A program made the translations under genes and the position numbers. Source: Poseidonibacter antarcticus (GTDB lineage: Bacteria; Campylobacterota; Campylobacteria; Campylobacterales; Arcobacteraceae). Taken from it: a stretch of 64,000 bases of DNA. The notes under the pieces are model-generated. The model did no database searches. It was not told where the DNA came from and worked only from the letters and a program-made list of their open reading frames with translations. This document shows, piece by piece, positions 54,771 to 63,970 of the stretch; position 1 is the stretch's first letter, and each line of letters starts with the position of its first letter. Location: the NCBI RefSeq assembly GCF_003667345.1, contig NZ_RCWF01000003.1:62001-126000 (forward strand), in the 5' to 3' direction.

Positions 54771-56219
54771 ATGAAAGTTTTACTGTGTTTATTTATTTTT
54801 TCAAATATAGTATTTGCAGATATAAAAAAAGTTACCTTATCAGAAGCTATAAATATTGCATTAGAAAACAATCGCCAAAGTAAAATTTCTGAAGTAGCAT
54901 TAGAAATAGCAAATGTTCAATATAAACAAGCTCTAAGTGCTAATTATCCAGCAATAAATGCAATGGTTGTTGGACAAAGAGTAAAAGAGGATTTAATATT
55001 TAAGCAAAGAGGTAGTTTTACTTTGTCTTCTGAATTAACTAAAACTTTATCTTTAGCTAATACTTTAACTATTTCTGATCCATTACTAAGATCAGCAACA
55101 CAGTCTGAACTAAGTTTAACTCCTGCGAGTGCATTTCCTGAAGGTTCGATTAGTGCAGACATTGATTCAAAAGCTTTAGGAAGAGATACGATAAAAGCTT
55201 CTTTAAATATTTTGTATCCTCTATTTACTGGTGGAAAAATATCTTCAGTTATTGAACAAGCTAAATTAAATAAATTATTAGCAATGAATAGGATGAGGAG
55301 AAATGATTTAAATGTAATTTATGATATAAAAAAGTATTTTTATGGTTATGTTTTAACAAATGAATTATATAAGTTAGCCAAGTCGACATTAGATAGTATG
55401 ACTTATATCTCTTTTTTAACAAAAGAGTTTTATGAAAGTGGCGAGTCTTTAAATGTTAAAAAAACTGACTATTTGTCGATACAAGTTACTGTTGCATTAA
55501 TAGAATCAATTGTTTCAAAAATTCAAGCAAATAAATTTATGGTTAAATCAGCACTTGCTAATGCTATGGGTTTACCTTGGGATAGTGATATTCAAGCAGA
55601 ATATACAAATAATGAATTATTACCTCCTAAATATCCTTTATCAAAACTTATTCAAGAAGCATATAAAACTAATCATGATATTAGAAAAATGGATATTGCA
55701 TTAAAAGTATCAAATCAACAAATAAAAGAAAGAAAATCTGAACATTATCCTCAAATTGCATTAATGGGTGAAGTTTCGCACACTTATAATTCTTATAAAT
55801 ATGGATATTTGAGTGATGATAAAGAGAATTCATGGAATATAGGATTTGCTGCAGATATGCCATTATTCAATGGTTTCAAAACTACAAATATGGTAAATGA
55901 AAAAAGATTAGAGAGAAAAAAATTATTTTTATTACAAGATATGGTAAAAGATGTAATTGCATTACAAATAAAAAATGAACTTAATAATGCTCTTATTGGT
56001 TTTAAACAAATACAAACATTAAAAAAAGCAAAAAAACTTGCACGTGCTAATAAAGACCTTAATGTCAGAGCTTATCAAATTGATGCAGTAAAATCAAAAG
56101 AAGTTATTCAATCTCAATATATGGAGTCTTATGTTAAAGCAGATTATTTAAAATATGTACATGATTATTTACTTTCTTTAGCGAAGATTGATAAATTAAT
56201 TGGTGAAGAAGTAAGATAA
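54771..56219 (+). CDS. TolC-family outer-membrane efflux protein
   Basis: A 482-residue protein with signal peptide MKVLLCLFIFSNIVFA and the outer-membrane efflux repeats: VTLSEAINIALENNRQSKISE near the N-terminus and LIQEAYKTNHDIRKMDIALKV in the second half, each beginning a long helical hairpin. ALSLADMPLFNGF-like beta segments (IGFAADMPLFNG) precede the second barrel strand. No inner-membrane pump or adaptor gene is adjacent, so the substrate is unknown. A TTG three bases earlier is less likely than the ATG with its AAGGA site. Confidence 0.9.
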   Translation: MKVLLCLFIFSNIVFADIKKVTLSEAINIALENNRQSKISEVALEIANVQYKQALSANYPAINAMVVGQRVKEDLIFKQRGSFTLSSELTKTLSLANTLTISDPLLRSATQSELSLTPASAFPEGSISADIDSKALGRDTIKASLNILYPLFTGGKISSVIEQAKLNKLLAMNRMRRNDLNVIYDIKKYFYGYVLTNELYKLAKSTLDSMTYISFLTKEFYESGESLNVKKTDYLSIQVTVALIESIVSKIQANKFMVKSALANAMGLPWDSDIQAEYTNNELLPPKYPLSKLIQEAYKTNHDIRKMDIALKVSNQQIKERKSEHYPQIALMGEVSHTYNSYKYGYLSDDKENSWNIGFAADMPLFNGFKTTNMVNEKRLERKKLFLLQDMVKDVIALQIKNELNNALIGFKQIQTLKKAKKLARANKDLNVRAYQIDAVKSKEVIQSQYMESYVKADYLKYVHDYLLSLAKIDKLIGEEVR

Positions 56220-56285
56220 AAGATGATAATAAATTGTCTTCAAAATATAAATCTACTATTAATTTAAAAAAGATATAATACCAAA

Positions 56286-57713
56286 ATGAAAAAGATCTTA
56301 ATTATTTTAGATGGTATTGTTGCAAAAAAATTAATGCATCGAATCGTAGAAGCTAATACTGGCGATAACGCTTACGATATTATATATATGAGCGATGTTA
56401 TCCTCCCTGTACAAAAGCCTTCAAACTTTACTTTTTATAAATTCGACCCAACTTCTAACTCTAAGCTGGCAATGGTATTAGATAAAAATATTCATACAGA
56501 AGTTTTAATTGCACTAAATTCAAAAGATGAAATGATTAGTGTAACAAAGAATATAAGAAATCATAAACAAAATTTACAAATGATTGTATTAGATTATTGG
56601 GGATTAGATTTCGACGATCCATATATAAATGTATATAAAGGAATAGAAGTTTTAGCTAATGGGATGGTAGAGAGACTTCCAAATATTCCAGTTGTTGCTC
56701 AAAATATTGGATTAAAACAGGGTGAAATTATGGAGATAAGAGTTCCTTTTGGGAGTTCTTATGCATATAGATATATTGGATCTATTGAACAAAAAGAGTG
56801 GAAAATATTTGCACTTTATAGAAATCAACAGCTTATAAATATAAAACCTTCTTTAGTTTTAAAACCAAATGATGTTATTTTAGTAATAGGAAAACCTTAT
56901 GTTTTAATGCAAGTTTATAATGCAATTGGAAAAACACAAGGGCAGTTTCCTATGCCTTTTGGACAAAATTTATATTTATATTTAGATCTTTATCTTCAAG
57001 ATGAAGTTAGTGTAAAAAAAGCTGTAGAAGAAGCTAAAACTTTAAATCAAAAATTTAAAAATAATAAATTAATTGTACGAATAACACGACCGACAACACC
57101 TGCTATTATGAATCATATAAAAAATAAATTTAAATATTTTGATAGTATTATTGTAAGAATTGATTATTCAAATATGGGCTTTTATAAAATTTTAAAAGAA
57201 GATTTTAGAAAGTATGATATTGGAATGATGATTTTGACACAAGAAATGTTTAAACATAAAGAATCTCTAAAAAATATAATTAATTTGAAAATACCTATTT
57301 TTAAATTAGGAAATGAAAAAGTAAAATCAATAAAACAAACTGTTGTTTTATTAAATGATACCCATTCATATGAACAAATTTCACCAATTGTTTTTGATGT
57401 TGCTAGTCAAATTAAAACAAAGACAAAGATTTATGACTTAGATCCTGTTGGTGAAGAAGAAGACAAAACAAATTTATTAGATCATTTTGAAAACTTAGCA
57501 AAAATATTTAATGAAAGAATTGAAATTGTCTCAAGTAGTGATAATCCAATAAGAGAATTAAAAAAGCAAAAAAACATGCTTCAAATTTTGCCATTAAAAG
57601 AAGAAATGATGAAAAAAAGATTTTCATGGAAATTCTTTTATACAAATACAGATTTTATCTCTTTTGATATGAATAAATATAACCAATTATTAATTCCAAT
57701 AGTTGAAGAATAA
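56286..57713 (+). CDS. COG3400-type protein with TrkA-C-like domain
   Basis: A 475-residue protein of a Campylobacterota-conserved family related to TrkA. Residues about 1-130 resemble a Rossmann-like RCK-N region (MKKILIILDGIVAKKLMHRIV, VLIALNSKDEMISVTKNIR); 150-215 look like a TrkA-C domain (QGEIMEIRVPFGSSYAYRYIG, LKPNDVILVIGKP); the remainder has no recognised domain. There is no membrane segment, so it should be a cytoplasmic regulator, perhaps of potassium channels or transporters. Its partner is not nearby. Confidence 0.72.
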   Translation: MKKILIILDGIVAKKLMHRIVEANTGDNAYDIIYMSDVILPVQKPSNFTFYKFDPTSNSKLAMVLDKNIHTEVLIALNSKDEMISVTKNIRNHKQNLQMIVLDYWGLDFDDPYINVYKGIEVLANGMVERLPNIPVVAQNIGLKQGEIMEIRVPFGSSYAYRYIGSIEQKEWKIFALYRNQQLINIKPSLVLKPNDVILVIGKPYVLMQVYNAIGKTQGQFPMPFGQNLYLYLDLYLQDEVSVKKAVEEAKTLNQKFKNNKLIVRITRPTTPAIMNHIKNKFKYFDSIIVRIDYSNMGFYKILKEDFRKYDIGMMILTQEMFKHKESLKNIINLKIPIFKLGNEKVKSIKQTVVLLNDTHSYEQISPIVFDVASQIKTKTKIYDLDPVGEEEDKTNLLDHFENLAKIFNERIEIVSSSDNPIRELKKQKNMLQILPLKEEMMKKRFSWKFFYTNTDFISFDMNKYNQLLIPIVEE

Positions 57714-57733
57714 TATATTAAGGAAAAAAATAA

Positions 57734-58864
57734 ATGAATTTTGAAAAATACCCTTTTGAAAGATTAAGTGAGATTTTAGCAGATGTTGAAGCTAATGAAG
57801 ATTATGAATTATCTGTTTTAACTATTGGTGAACCTAAGTTTGAAACGCCAGATTTTATTCAAGATACTTTAAAAGAAAATACATCTTTATTGAAAAAATA
57901 TCCAGCATCAGCTGGAATTCCTGAATTAAAACAATCAATGATTAACTTTGTAAATAAAAGATTTGATGTAAGTTTAGATTTTTCACAGATAATACCAACA
58001 TTTGGAACAAGAGAAGTTTTATTTAACTTTCCTCAGTTTGCATTATTTGATATAAAAGACCCTGTAATTGCTTTTACAAATCCTTTCTACCAAATTTATG
58101 AAGGTGCAGCAATAGCTAGTAGGGCTGAAGTAATTTATATTGATTTAGTAAAAGAAAATGACTTTAAAGCACAACTTAGTGTTGAACAATTAGAAAAATG
58201 TGATTTAGTTGTTTTAAACTTCCCTAATAATCCAACATCAGCTTCAATGAGTAAAGAAGAGTTAGGAGAATGGGTAGAAAAAGCTTTAAAATATGATTTT
58301 ATTTTGATAAATGATGAGTGTTATTCTGAAATTTATCTTGATGATAATAATAAACCAGCATCACTTTTAGAAGCATCTATTTTAGTTGGAAATGATGACT
58401 TTAAAAATGTTTTAGTAATGAACTCAATTTCAAAAAGAAGTAGCGCCCCTGGATTAAGAAGTGGATTTATTGCAGGTGATGCAAATATATTAAAAGATTA
58501 TATGCAATATAGAACATACGTAGGTTGTGCTTCACCTGTTCCTCTTCAATACGCAGCAGCAGCTGCTTGGAATGAAGAAACACATGTTGAATATTTTAGA
58601 AGTATTTATAAAAAGAATTTTGATTTAGCATATGATATTTTAGGTATAAAACCACCACAAGCGACTTTTTATATTTGGCTTGAAGTTGAAGATGAAATAA
58701 AATTTGCACGAGAATTATATAGACAAAAAAATATTAAAGTATTGCCAGGATCTTTTTTAGGAAGAGAAGGAATTGGAAAAGGTTATGTTCGTATTGCACT
58801 TGTTGAAAATGCGGAAAAAACTAAAGAAGTATTAAAAAGATTAAAGGACTTTATTGATGGATAA
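57734..58864 (+). CDS. Class I aminotransferase, probable succinyldiaminopimelate transaminase
   Basis: A 376-residue fold-type I PLP enzyme. SVLTIGEPKFETPDFI and KYPASAGIPELKQSM are N-terminal family motifs; NFPNNPTSASM and ILINDECYSEIYLD bind the cofactor; NSISKRSSAPGLRSGFI contains the PLP Lys. It matches the DapC-type succinyldiaminopimelate aminotransferase assigned in related bacteria. Being next to murC fits lysine/diaminopimelate supply for peptidoglycan. Other substrates are possible. Confidence 0.82.
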   Translation: MNFEKYPFERLSEILADVEANEDYELSVLTIGEPKFETPDFIQDTLKENTSLLKKYPASAGIPELKQSMINFVNKRFDVSLDFSQIIPTFGTREVLFNFPQFALFDIKDPVIAFTNPFYQIYEGAAIASRAEVIYIDLVKENDFKAQLSVEQLEKCDLVVLNFPNNPTSASMSKEELGEWVEKALKYDFILINDECYSEIYLDDNNKPASLLEASILVGNDDFKNVLVMNSISKRSSAPGLRSGFIAGDANILKDYMQYRTYVGCASPVPLQYAAAAAWNEETHVEYFRSIYKKNFDLAYDILGIKPPQATFYIWLEVEDEIKFARELYRQKNIKVLPGSFLGREGIGKGYVRIALVENAEKTKEVLKRLKDFIDG

Positions 58865-59438
58865 GGAGCAATTACACGAAGCTAGAACAAACCCAGATTT
58901 TATAAAATATCTTGAAGAAACAAGAGTTAAATCAATAGAAGAAGAAAATATTTCAGCAATGTATGAAACATTAGATTCTATGTTAGTTCTTGATTTAGAT
59001 GAAGAGAAAATAAATAAACTTTATGAACAAATTTTAAAAACATCATTTGCAAATGTTGAAAAAATTGTTAATAAAAATGAAAAATTAAAACTTGAAGATG
59101 ATAATTTATTATATGTAAGAGCTTTTTATGAACATGCAATTGAAAAATGGTCATATGATAATTTTGATGGTGCAAAAGAGTTGATTTTTGTATTGGCTAA
59201 TATTATTGAAGATGAAGAGTTAGAAAAAGCTTTAAATGTATTAATTATTGTTTTATCAACAAAAAATCAATTAGATTTTTTCTACGATGTAAGCGTTGAT
59301 AATGATAAAGAACCAAGTGAAGAAAAATATGGATATTTTATTATGAGTTTTAAATTCAATACAGAAGAATTTTTAAACGATAATAAACAAACACTAGAAA
59401 ATGAGTATAAAAATTTAAAACATTTATTGGATAGCTAA
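58857..59438 (+). CDS. Conserved hypothetical helical protein before murC
   Basis: A 193-residue acidic, helix-rich protein without signal or membrane segment (a TTG one codon earlier is an alternative start). It overlaps the aminotransferase end by 8 bases and its stop shares a base with the murC ATG (TAATG), so all three are translated together. TPR-like helical pairs may be present (LYVRAFYEHAIEKWSYDNFDGAKEL region). I do not recognise the family; context suggests a cell-envelope or cell-division link. Confidence 0.78.
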   Translation: MDKEQLHEARTNPDFIKYLEETRVKSIEEENISAMYETLDSMLVLDLDEEKINKLYEQILKTSFANVEKIVNKNEKLKLEDDNLLYVRAFYEHAIEKWSYDNFDGAKELIFVLANIIEDEELEKALNVLIIVLSTKNQLDFFYDVSVDNDKEPSEEKYGYFIMSFKFNTEEFLNDNKQTLENEYKNLKHLLDS

Positions 59439-60742
59439 TGAAAGTACATTTTATAGGAATAGGTGGAATAGGTCTTTCTGCCTTAGCAAGATTTTTAAAT
59501 AATGATGGTCACACTATAAGTGGCTCAGATATGAAAGACTCACCAATTACAAAAGAGCTTCAAAAAGAGGGAATAGAAGTTTCTTGTCCTCAAAAAGCTT
59601 CAAATATAAAAGATGATTTTGACTTAGTAATATACTCAGCAGCAGTAACAGATGAAAATCCAGAACTAATAGAAGCTAGACTTAATCAAATTAGAACACT
59701 TTCAAGAAAAGAAGCACTTCCTATTATTTTAGGAGATAAGAAAAATTATTGTGTAGCAGGTGCTCATGGTAAATCAACAACAACAGCAATTTTAGCTTCA
59801 ATCTTACAAAGTTCAGCACTTATAGGTGCAATTTCAAAAGATTTTGGTTCAAACTTTAGATATGTAGATGATTTAGTTGCTTTTGAAGCAGATGAATCTG
59901 ATGCATCTTTCTTACTTTCTAATCCATATTGTGCAATTGTAACAAATGCAGAGCCTGAGCATATGGAATATTATCACTATGATTATGATAAATTTTACGA
60001 GTCTTATGAAAGATTTATAGGACTTGCAAAAAAAAGAGTTTTAAATGGTGAAGATAAAGATATTAAGAAACTAAAAATTAAAGATGCAACATATCTTTAT
60101 CCAAGTACAGATATAAAAAATTTATCTTATACATTAAAAGACAAAGAACCTTGTACAAGATTTGACTTAAAAGATTTAGGTACATTTGAAGTTTGGGGAT
60201 TTGGTTATCATATTGCTATAGATGCTTCTTTAGCAATTTTAGCCGCTTTAAATGAACTTGATGTAGAAAGTATAAGAATTAATCTTTTAAAATATAAAGG
60301 TATTAAAAAAAGATTTGATATTATTCAAGCAAATGATAAATTTGTTGTAATTGATGATTATGCACATCATCCAACAGAAATTGAAGCAACTATGAAATCA
60401 GTTGAGTTATATGATAATTTAACAAATCTAAATAATAGAATTGTTTTATGGCAACCACATAAATACTCAAGAACAAATGATAATCTTGAAGGTTTTAAAA
60501 AATGCTTTAGAAGATGTGATGAGTTAGTTATTCTTCCTCTTTGGACAATTCCAGGTGAACAAAAGATCGATATTGATTTTCCAAAAGAATTTGCAGTATA
60601 TAATCCAATCTTTGCTGATAGAATTGTTGCAACACAAGGAAGAATTGATTTAATTAAAGATGAAAAAATTATCAAAAGTTATGATGAAGGTATATTTTTA
60701 GGTGTTGGAGCAGGTGATATTACTTATCAATTAAGGCATTAA
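59438..60742 (+). CDS. murC: UDP-N-acetylmuramate-L-alanine ligase
   Basis: A 434-residue Mur ligase that adds L-Ala to UDP-MurNAc. GIGGIGLSALARFL is the UDP-binding Rossmann motif, GAHGKSTTTAI the ATP P-loop, EADESDASFL the conserved acid region and VVIDDYAHHPTEIEATM the C-terminal domain. The variant length is normal for Campylobacterota. It follows an unknown gene with a one-base overlap. Confidence 0.95.
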   Translation: MKVHFIGIGGIGLSALARFLNNDGHTISGSDMKDSPITKELQKEGIEVSCPQKASNIKDDFDLVIYSAAVTDENPELIEARLNQIRTLSRKEALPIILGDKKNYCVAGAHGKSTTTAILASILQSSALIGAISKDFGSNFRYVDDLVAFEADESDASFLLSNPYCAIVTNAEPEHMEYYHYDYDKFYESYERFIGLAKKRVLNGEDKDIKKLKIKDATYLYPSTDIKNLSYTLKDKEPCTRFDLKDLGTFEVWGFGYHIAIDASLAILAALNELDVESIRINLLKYKGIKKRFDIIQANDKFVVIDDYAHHPTEIEATMKSVELYDNLTNLNNRIVLWQPHKYSRTNDNLEGFKKCFRRCDELVILPLWTIPGEQKIDIDFPKEFAVYNPIFADRIVATQGRIDLIKDEKIIKSYDEGIFLGVGAGDITYQLRH

Positions 60743-60771
60743 TATTTGTTTTAATATTTAATAAAGTACTT

Positions 60772-60777
60772 TATACT
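60772..60777 (+). promoter_or_regulatory. -10 box of nhaA
   Basis: TATACT in CTTTATACTAAA lies 34 bases before the nhaA ATG in the 68-base gap after murC. Confidence 0.45.
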
Positions 60778-60810
60778 AAAATTATATATTAAGCACAAAA
60801 GGCAAATATT

Positions 60811-61998
60811 ATGAAGATTTTAGTTAGAAAGTTTTTAGAAAAAGAATCAACTCCTGGTATTTTTTTGATGGGTATTACCATACTTGCATTAATATTTAGT
60901 AATACTTTTTTATCAGAATTTTATAATACTTTTTTACATACTAAAATAGAATTTAAAATTGGTTCTATTTTAGAAATATCAAAACCATTAATCCTTTGGG
61001 TAAATGATGGATTAATGGCAATATTCTTTTTATTTGTTGGATTAGAAATAAAAAGAGAACTAATTTTAGGTCATTTATCATCTTTCTCAAAAATAGCACT
61101 TCCTGCAATTGCCGCTGTTGGAGGAATGTTAGTTCCTGCTTTAATTTATGTTTTCTTTAATTATAATAATGAATTTGCATTAAAAGGTTGGGCAATACCC
61201 ACTGCTACAGATATTGCATTTGCTTTAGGTATTCTTTCACTTTTGGGAAAAAGAGTTCCGGTTTCTCTTAAAATATTTTTGATGGCCTTAGCAATTTTTG
61301 ATGATTTAGGAGCAATTTTAATAATTGCATTTTTTTATACTGCTGATGTATCTGTACTTTCATTGAGTTTGGCATTATTATGTATTATTATTCTTTTTAT
61401 AATGAATAGAATGAAAATTACAGCAGTGAGTGTCTATATTCTTGTAGGAATTATACTATGGATTTTTGTTTTAAAATCAGGTGTTCATGCGACATTAGCT
61501 GGAATTATTCTAGCTTTTACTATTCCTCTTAATGTCCAAAATGAAAAGAATAAAAGAGTTTCACCTGTAAAAAGATTAGAGCATAATATACATTTTTGGG
61601 TTGCTTTTTATATCTTACCAATTTTTGCTTTCGTAAATGCGGGTATAGATTTAAGATCATTATCATTAAATGAAATTGTAAATCCTGTTTCATTAGGAAT
61701 TATTTGTGGACTTTTTATTGGTAAGCAATTAGGAGTATTTTCTTTTGTATATTTAGCAGTAAAATTTAATCTAGCAAAGCTACCTAATGGAACTTCGTGG
61801 GCTCAAGTATATGGAATTAGTGTATTAACAGGAATTGGATTTACTATGAGTTTATTTATTGATTCTTTAGCTTTTGCAGATTCTTCAATGTTCTCATATA
61901 CAGATAAATTGGCAATTTTAATAGGTTCAATTCTTTCTGGACTTATCGGGTATTTGATTTTATTAAAAGTAAAAGGGAAAAAACAAGTGAGTGAATAA
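60811..61998 (+). CDS. nhaA: Na+/H+ antiporter NhaA
   Basis: A 395-residue antiporter with about 12 hydrophobic helices. Sodium-site residues are intact: D134 in TATDIAFALG and D164-D165 in AIFDDLGAI, matching the E. coli D133/D163/D164 triad; NDGLMAIFFLFVGLEIKRE is the family's N-terminal signature. It exports sodium in exchange for protons, consistent with a marine or salt-exposed lifestyle. Its end is 2 bases from the convergent dprA stop. Confidence 0.96.
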   Translation: MKILVRKFLEKESTPGIFLMGITILALIFSNTFLSEFYNTFLHTKIEFKIGSILEISKPLILWVNDGLMAIFFLFVGLEIKRELILGHLSSFSKIALPAIAAVGGMLVPALIYVFFNYNNEFALKGWAIPTATDIAFALGILSLLGKRVPVSLKIFLMALAIFDDLGAILIIAFFYTADVSVLSLSLALLCIIILFIMNRMKITAVSVYILVGIILWIFVLKSGVHATLAGIILAFTIPLNVQNEKNKRVSPVKRLEHNIHFWVAFYILPIFAFVNAGIDLRSLSLNEIVNPVSLGIICGLFIGKQLGVFSFVYLAVKFNLAKLPNGTSWAQVYGISVLTGIGFTMSLFIDSLAFADSSMFSYTDKLAILIGSILSGLIGYLILLKVKGKKQVSE

Positions 61999-62000
61999 TT

Positions 62001-62777
62001 CTAAATTATTGACACTCTTGCATTTTCAATTTTGATTTTACCTTCTAATTCATATTCAAGTATTGTATCTCCAAATTTTGAAATAGCTTCCTCATAACTT
62101 GGATTTGTATCACAAAAATCAAGGACTTTATCTTTGATTTTTGTTACTTGTGAAGTATTAGTAAATTGTTGAATAAACTCATCAATATCATAAATAGGTT
62201 CTATTAAACCCTTTTTTACTAAGTCTTGTGTTCCTAAACTCTCATTTATTCTATGAGGTAAAGTATAGACTTTTTTACCCATTTTAAGTGCATAATTCAC
62301 AGAAGTTAAACTTCCTGATTTTAAATCAGCTTGGGTAACTATTAAAATATCACCAAGAGCAACAACTATTTCATTTCTTAGTACAAAAGTATAATTCCTA
62401 GCTTTTTCACCTTCTTTATAAGCTGAAAGAACTAAGCCTTTTTCTTCAATATTAGAAATTAGATTTTTATTTACACTTGGGTATCTTATATCTAAACCAT
62501 TTGCAACTACTGCAATTGTATTGTCTTCCCTTGCTGCAAAATGTGAAATAGCATCAACACCCATAGCAGCACCGCTTACAATACAAATATCTAAGCTTGA
62601 TAGTTTTGATGCTAATTTATGAGTAAACTCTTTAGTATAAGCATTTGGACGTCTAGTACCTATTATAGATACTTTTTTCTTTTCTAAAAGTTTTGTATTT
62701 CCTATATAAAAAAGTTCTTTAGGATACTTTTTCATATTATTTAGTTCTTCTATATTAAATGTGACTTTATTAATCAT
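62001..62777 (-). CDS. dprA: DNA processing protein DprA, short form
   Basis: A 258-residue DprA/Smf protein containing only the Rossmann-type ssDNA-binding domain: VSIIGTRRPNAYTKEFTHKL, ICIVSGAAMGVDAISHFAA, VVANGLDIRYPSVN and the C-terminal region with NESLGTQDLVKKGLIEPI. The SAM-like N-terminal domain of longer DprA proteins is missing, usual in this phylum. It protects incoming DNA and loads RecA in natural transformation. Confidence 0.93.
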   Translation of the reverse strand: MINKVTFNIEELNNMKKYPKELFYIGNTKLLEKKKVSIIGTRRPNAYTKEFTHKLASKLSSLDICIVSGAAMGVDAISHFAAREDNTIAVVANGLDIRYPSVNKNLISNIEEKGLVLSAYKEGEKARNYTFVLRNEIVVALGDILIVTQADLKSGSLTSVNYALKMGKKVYTLPHRINESLGTQDLVKKGLIEPIYDIDEFIQQFTNTSQVTKIKDKVLDFCDTNPSYEEAISKFGDTILEYELEGKIKIENARVSII

Positions 62778-62790
62778 TTAAATCCTAATA

Positions 62791-62819
62791 AATAAACTAT
62801 ATTTATAATATAGTTTATT
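62791..62819. repeat. 12-bp-arm inverted repeat upstream of dprA
   Basis: AATAAACTATAT / ATATAGTTTATT with a 5-base spacer lies 14-42 bases before the dprA start and beyond the end of the deacetylase gene. It could terminate that gene, though without a T-run, or occlude the dprA translation start. Confidence 0.4.
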
Positions 62820-62855
62820 ATATATTGTAAAGCTTAAATGAATAATTCTTAGATA

Positions 62856-63923
62856 TTAAAGGTAAGGAAGTTTATTTATATAAACAGCTTGAACATCTTT
62901 TAATAAGCTTTTAGATTCTTTTAATACTTTGATTGTCATAGAATGAGGATGTCCAATTGCAATAGCATAACCTCTTTTTTTTGCTATTTTAATAGCTTTT
63001 TTTAATTGATTTTGTATGTATACATAATCTCTTTTATTATCAAGAAAAGTGTTTCTTACAATATAAGGCATAGAATATTTTTTTGCATATTTTTTTGCAA
63101 CAGATTTTGCTGATGTTCTACTGTCTACAAAAACAAAGTTGTATTTTTTTAGAGCTTTAAAAAGTTTATCCATAGCTTTATCATTTTGGGTAAATACTGA
63201 ACCTGTATGGTTATTTGTATATATAGCATTTGGATAGAGTTTTCGTAAGTTTTTAACAATACTTTCAATTCTTGCATAAGAGTCATTTATATTTAAAGTT
63301 GTAATTTCAGTAGATTTAAATCTAGGAGAAGCTTGCATAGGAAAATGAATCATATAAACAGGTATATCTTGTGCAACTTTAGCTGAATGTATATGTCCTT
63401 TTTGTGGAGGAAGAAAAGACATTGTTACAGGGTAACCAATATCTAAAATAGCTTTTTTTTGTCTACTTGTAGTTATATCATCAAGAATAATAATAAGTTT
63501 TGGTTTATCATTCTTATTTACTTCTTTTACTACTATTTTCTTTTTTTCTTCATTTTGCTTAACTTTTTTTACAGTTTTTATTTGTTTTGATTCTTTATCA
63601 ATAAAATCTTTTTTTGACTCTTCTGTTACTTCTTCAAATTTCTCCTCAGGTTTCTTTTTTGGAGTTTCAATTTTTGGAGTTTTAATTTTTTCAAAATATT
63701 CATCTAATTTTTTATCTTGATATTTTTTAATATCATTAGATTCTGATTTTAAAATATTGTTATTAATACTTTTATTTGAACTCTCATTCGTCATTATAAA
63801 ATAGCTTAATGCACTAGCTATTAATGCAAATAAAAATATTAGTAGAAAAATTTTTACTAATTTAGATTTAGAAATTGATGAAGATGTTTTTTTTTGTTTT
63901 CGTTTAGTTTTTTTATTATTCAT
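62856..63923 (-). CDS. Divergent polysaccharide deacetylase
   Basis: A 355-residue protein with a basic N-terminus, one membrane anchor (about 24-45, KIFLLIFLFALIASALSYFI), a long Lys/Glu-rich linker (about 50-140) and a C-terminal divergent polysaccharide deacetylase domain: KLIIILDDITTSRQKKAIL with the metal Asp pair, VTMSFLPPQKGHIHS, HFPMQA, NNHTGSVFTQ and AIGHPHSMTIK. The domain sits in the periplasm and may act on peptidoglycan or a polysaccharide; catalysis has not been shown for the family as far as I know. Confidence 0.9.
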   Translation of the reverse strand: MNNKKTKRKQKKTSSSISKSKLVKIFLLIFLFALIASALSYFIMTNESSNKSINNNILKSESNDIKKYQDKKLDEYFEKIKTPKIETPKKKPEEKFEEVTEESKKDFIDKESKQIKTVKKVKQNEEKKKIVVKEVNKNDKPKLIIILDDITTSRQKKAILDIGYPVTMSFLPPQKGHIHSAKVAQDIPVYMIHFPMQASPRFKSTEITTLNINDSYARIESIVKNLRKLYPNAIYTNNHTGSVFTQNDKAMDKLFKALKKYNFVFVDSRTSAKSVAKKYAKKYSMPYIVRNTFLDNKRDYVYIQNQLKKAIKIAKKRGYAIAIGHPHSMTIKVLKESKSLLKDVQAVYINKLPYL

Positions 63924-63941
63924 ATATAAGAAAGAAATAAA

Positions 63942-63962
63942 TTAAGGAAGAAACTTCCTTAA
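63942..63962 (-). terminator. Terminator of the gene at the window edge
   Basis: TTAAGGAAG / CTTCCTTAA form a perfect 9-base stem with a 3-base loop, 8 bases after the stop codon of the minus-strand gene at the edge and before the deacetylase start. On the minus strand it is followed by TTTATTTCTTTC. Confidence 0.7.
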
Positions 63963-63970
63963 TCTATAAA

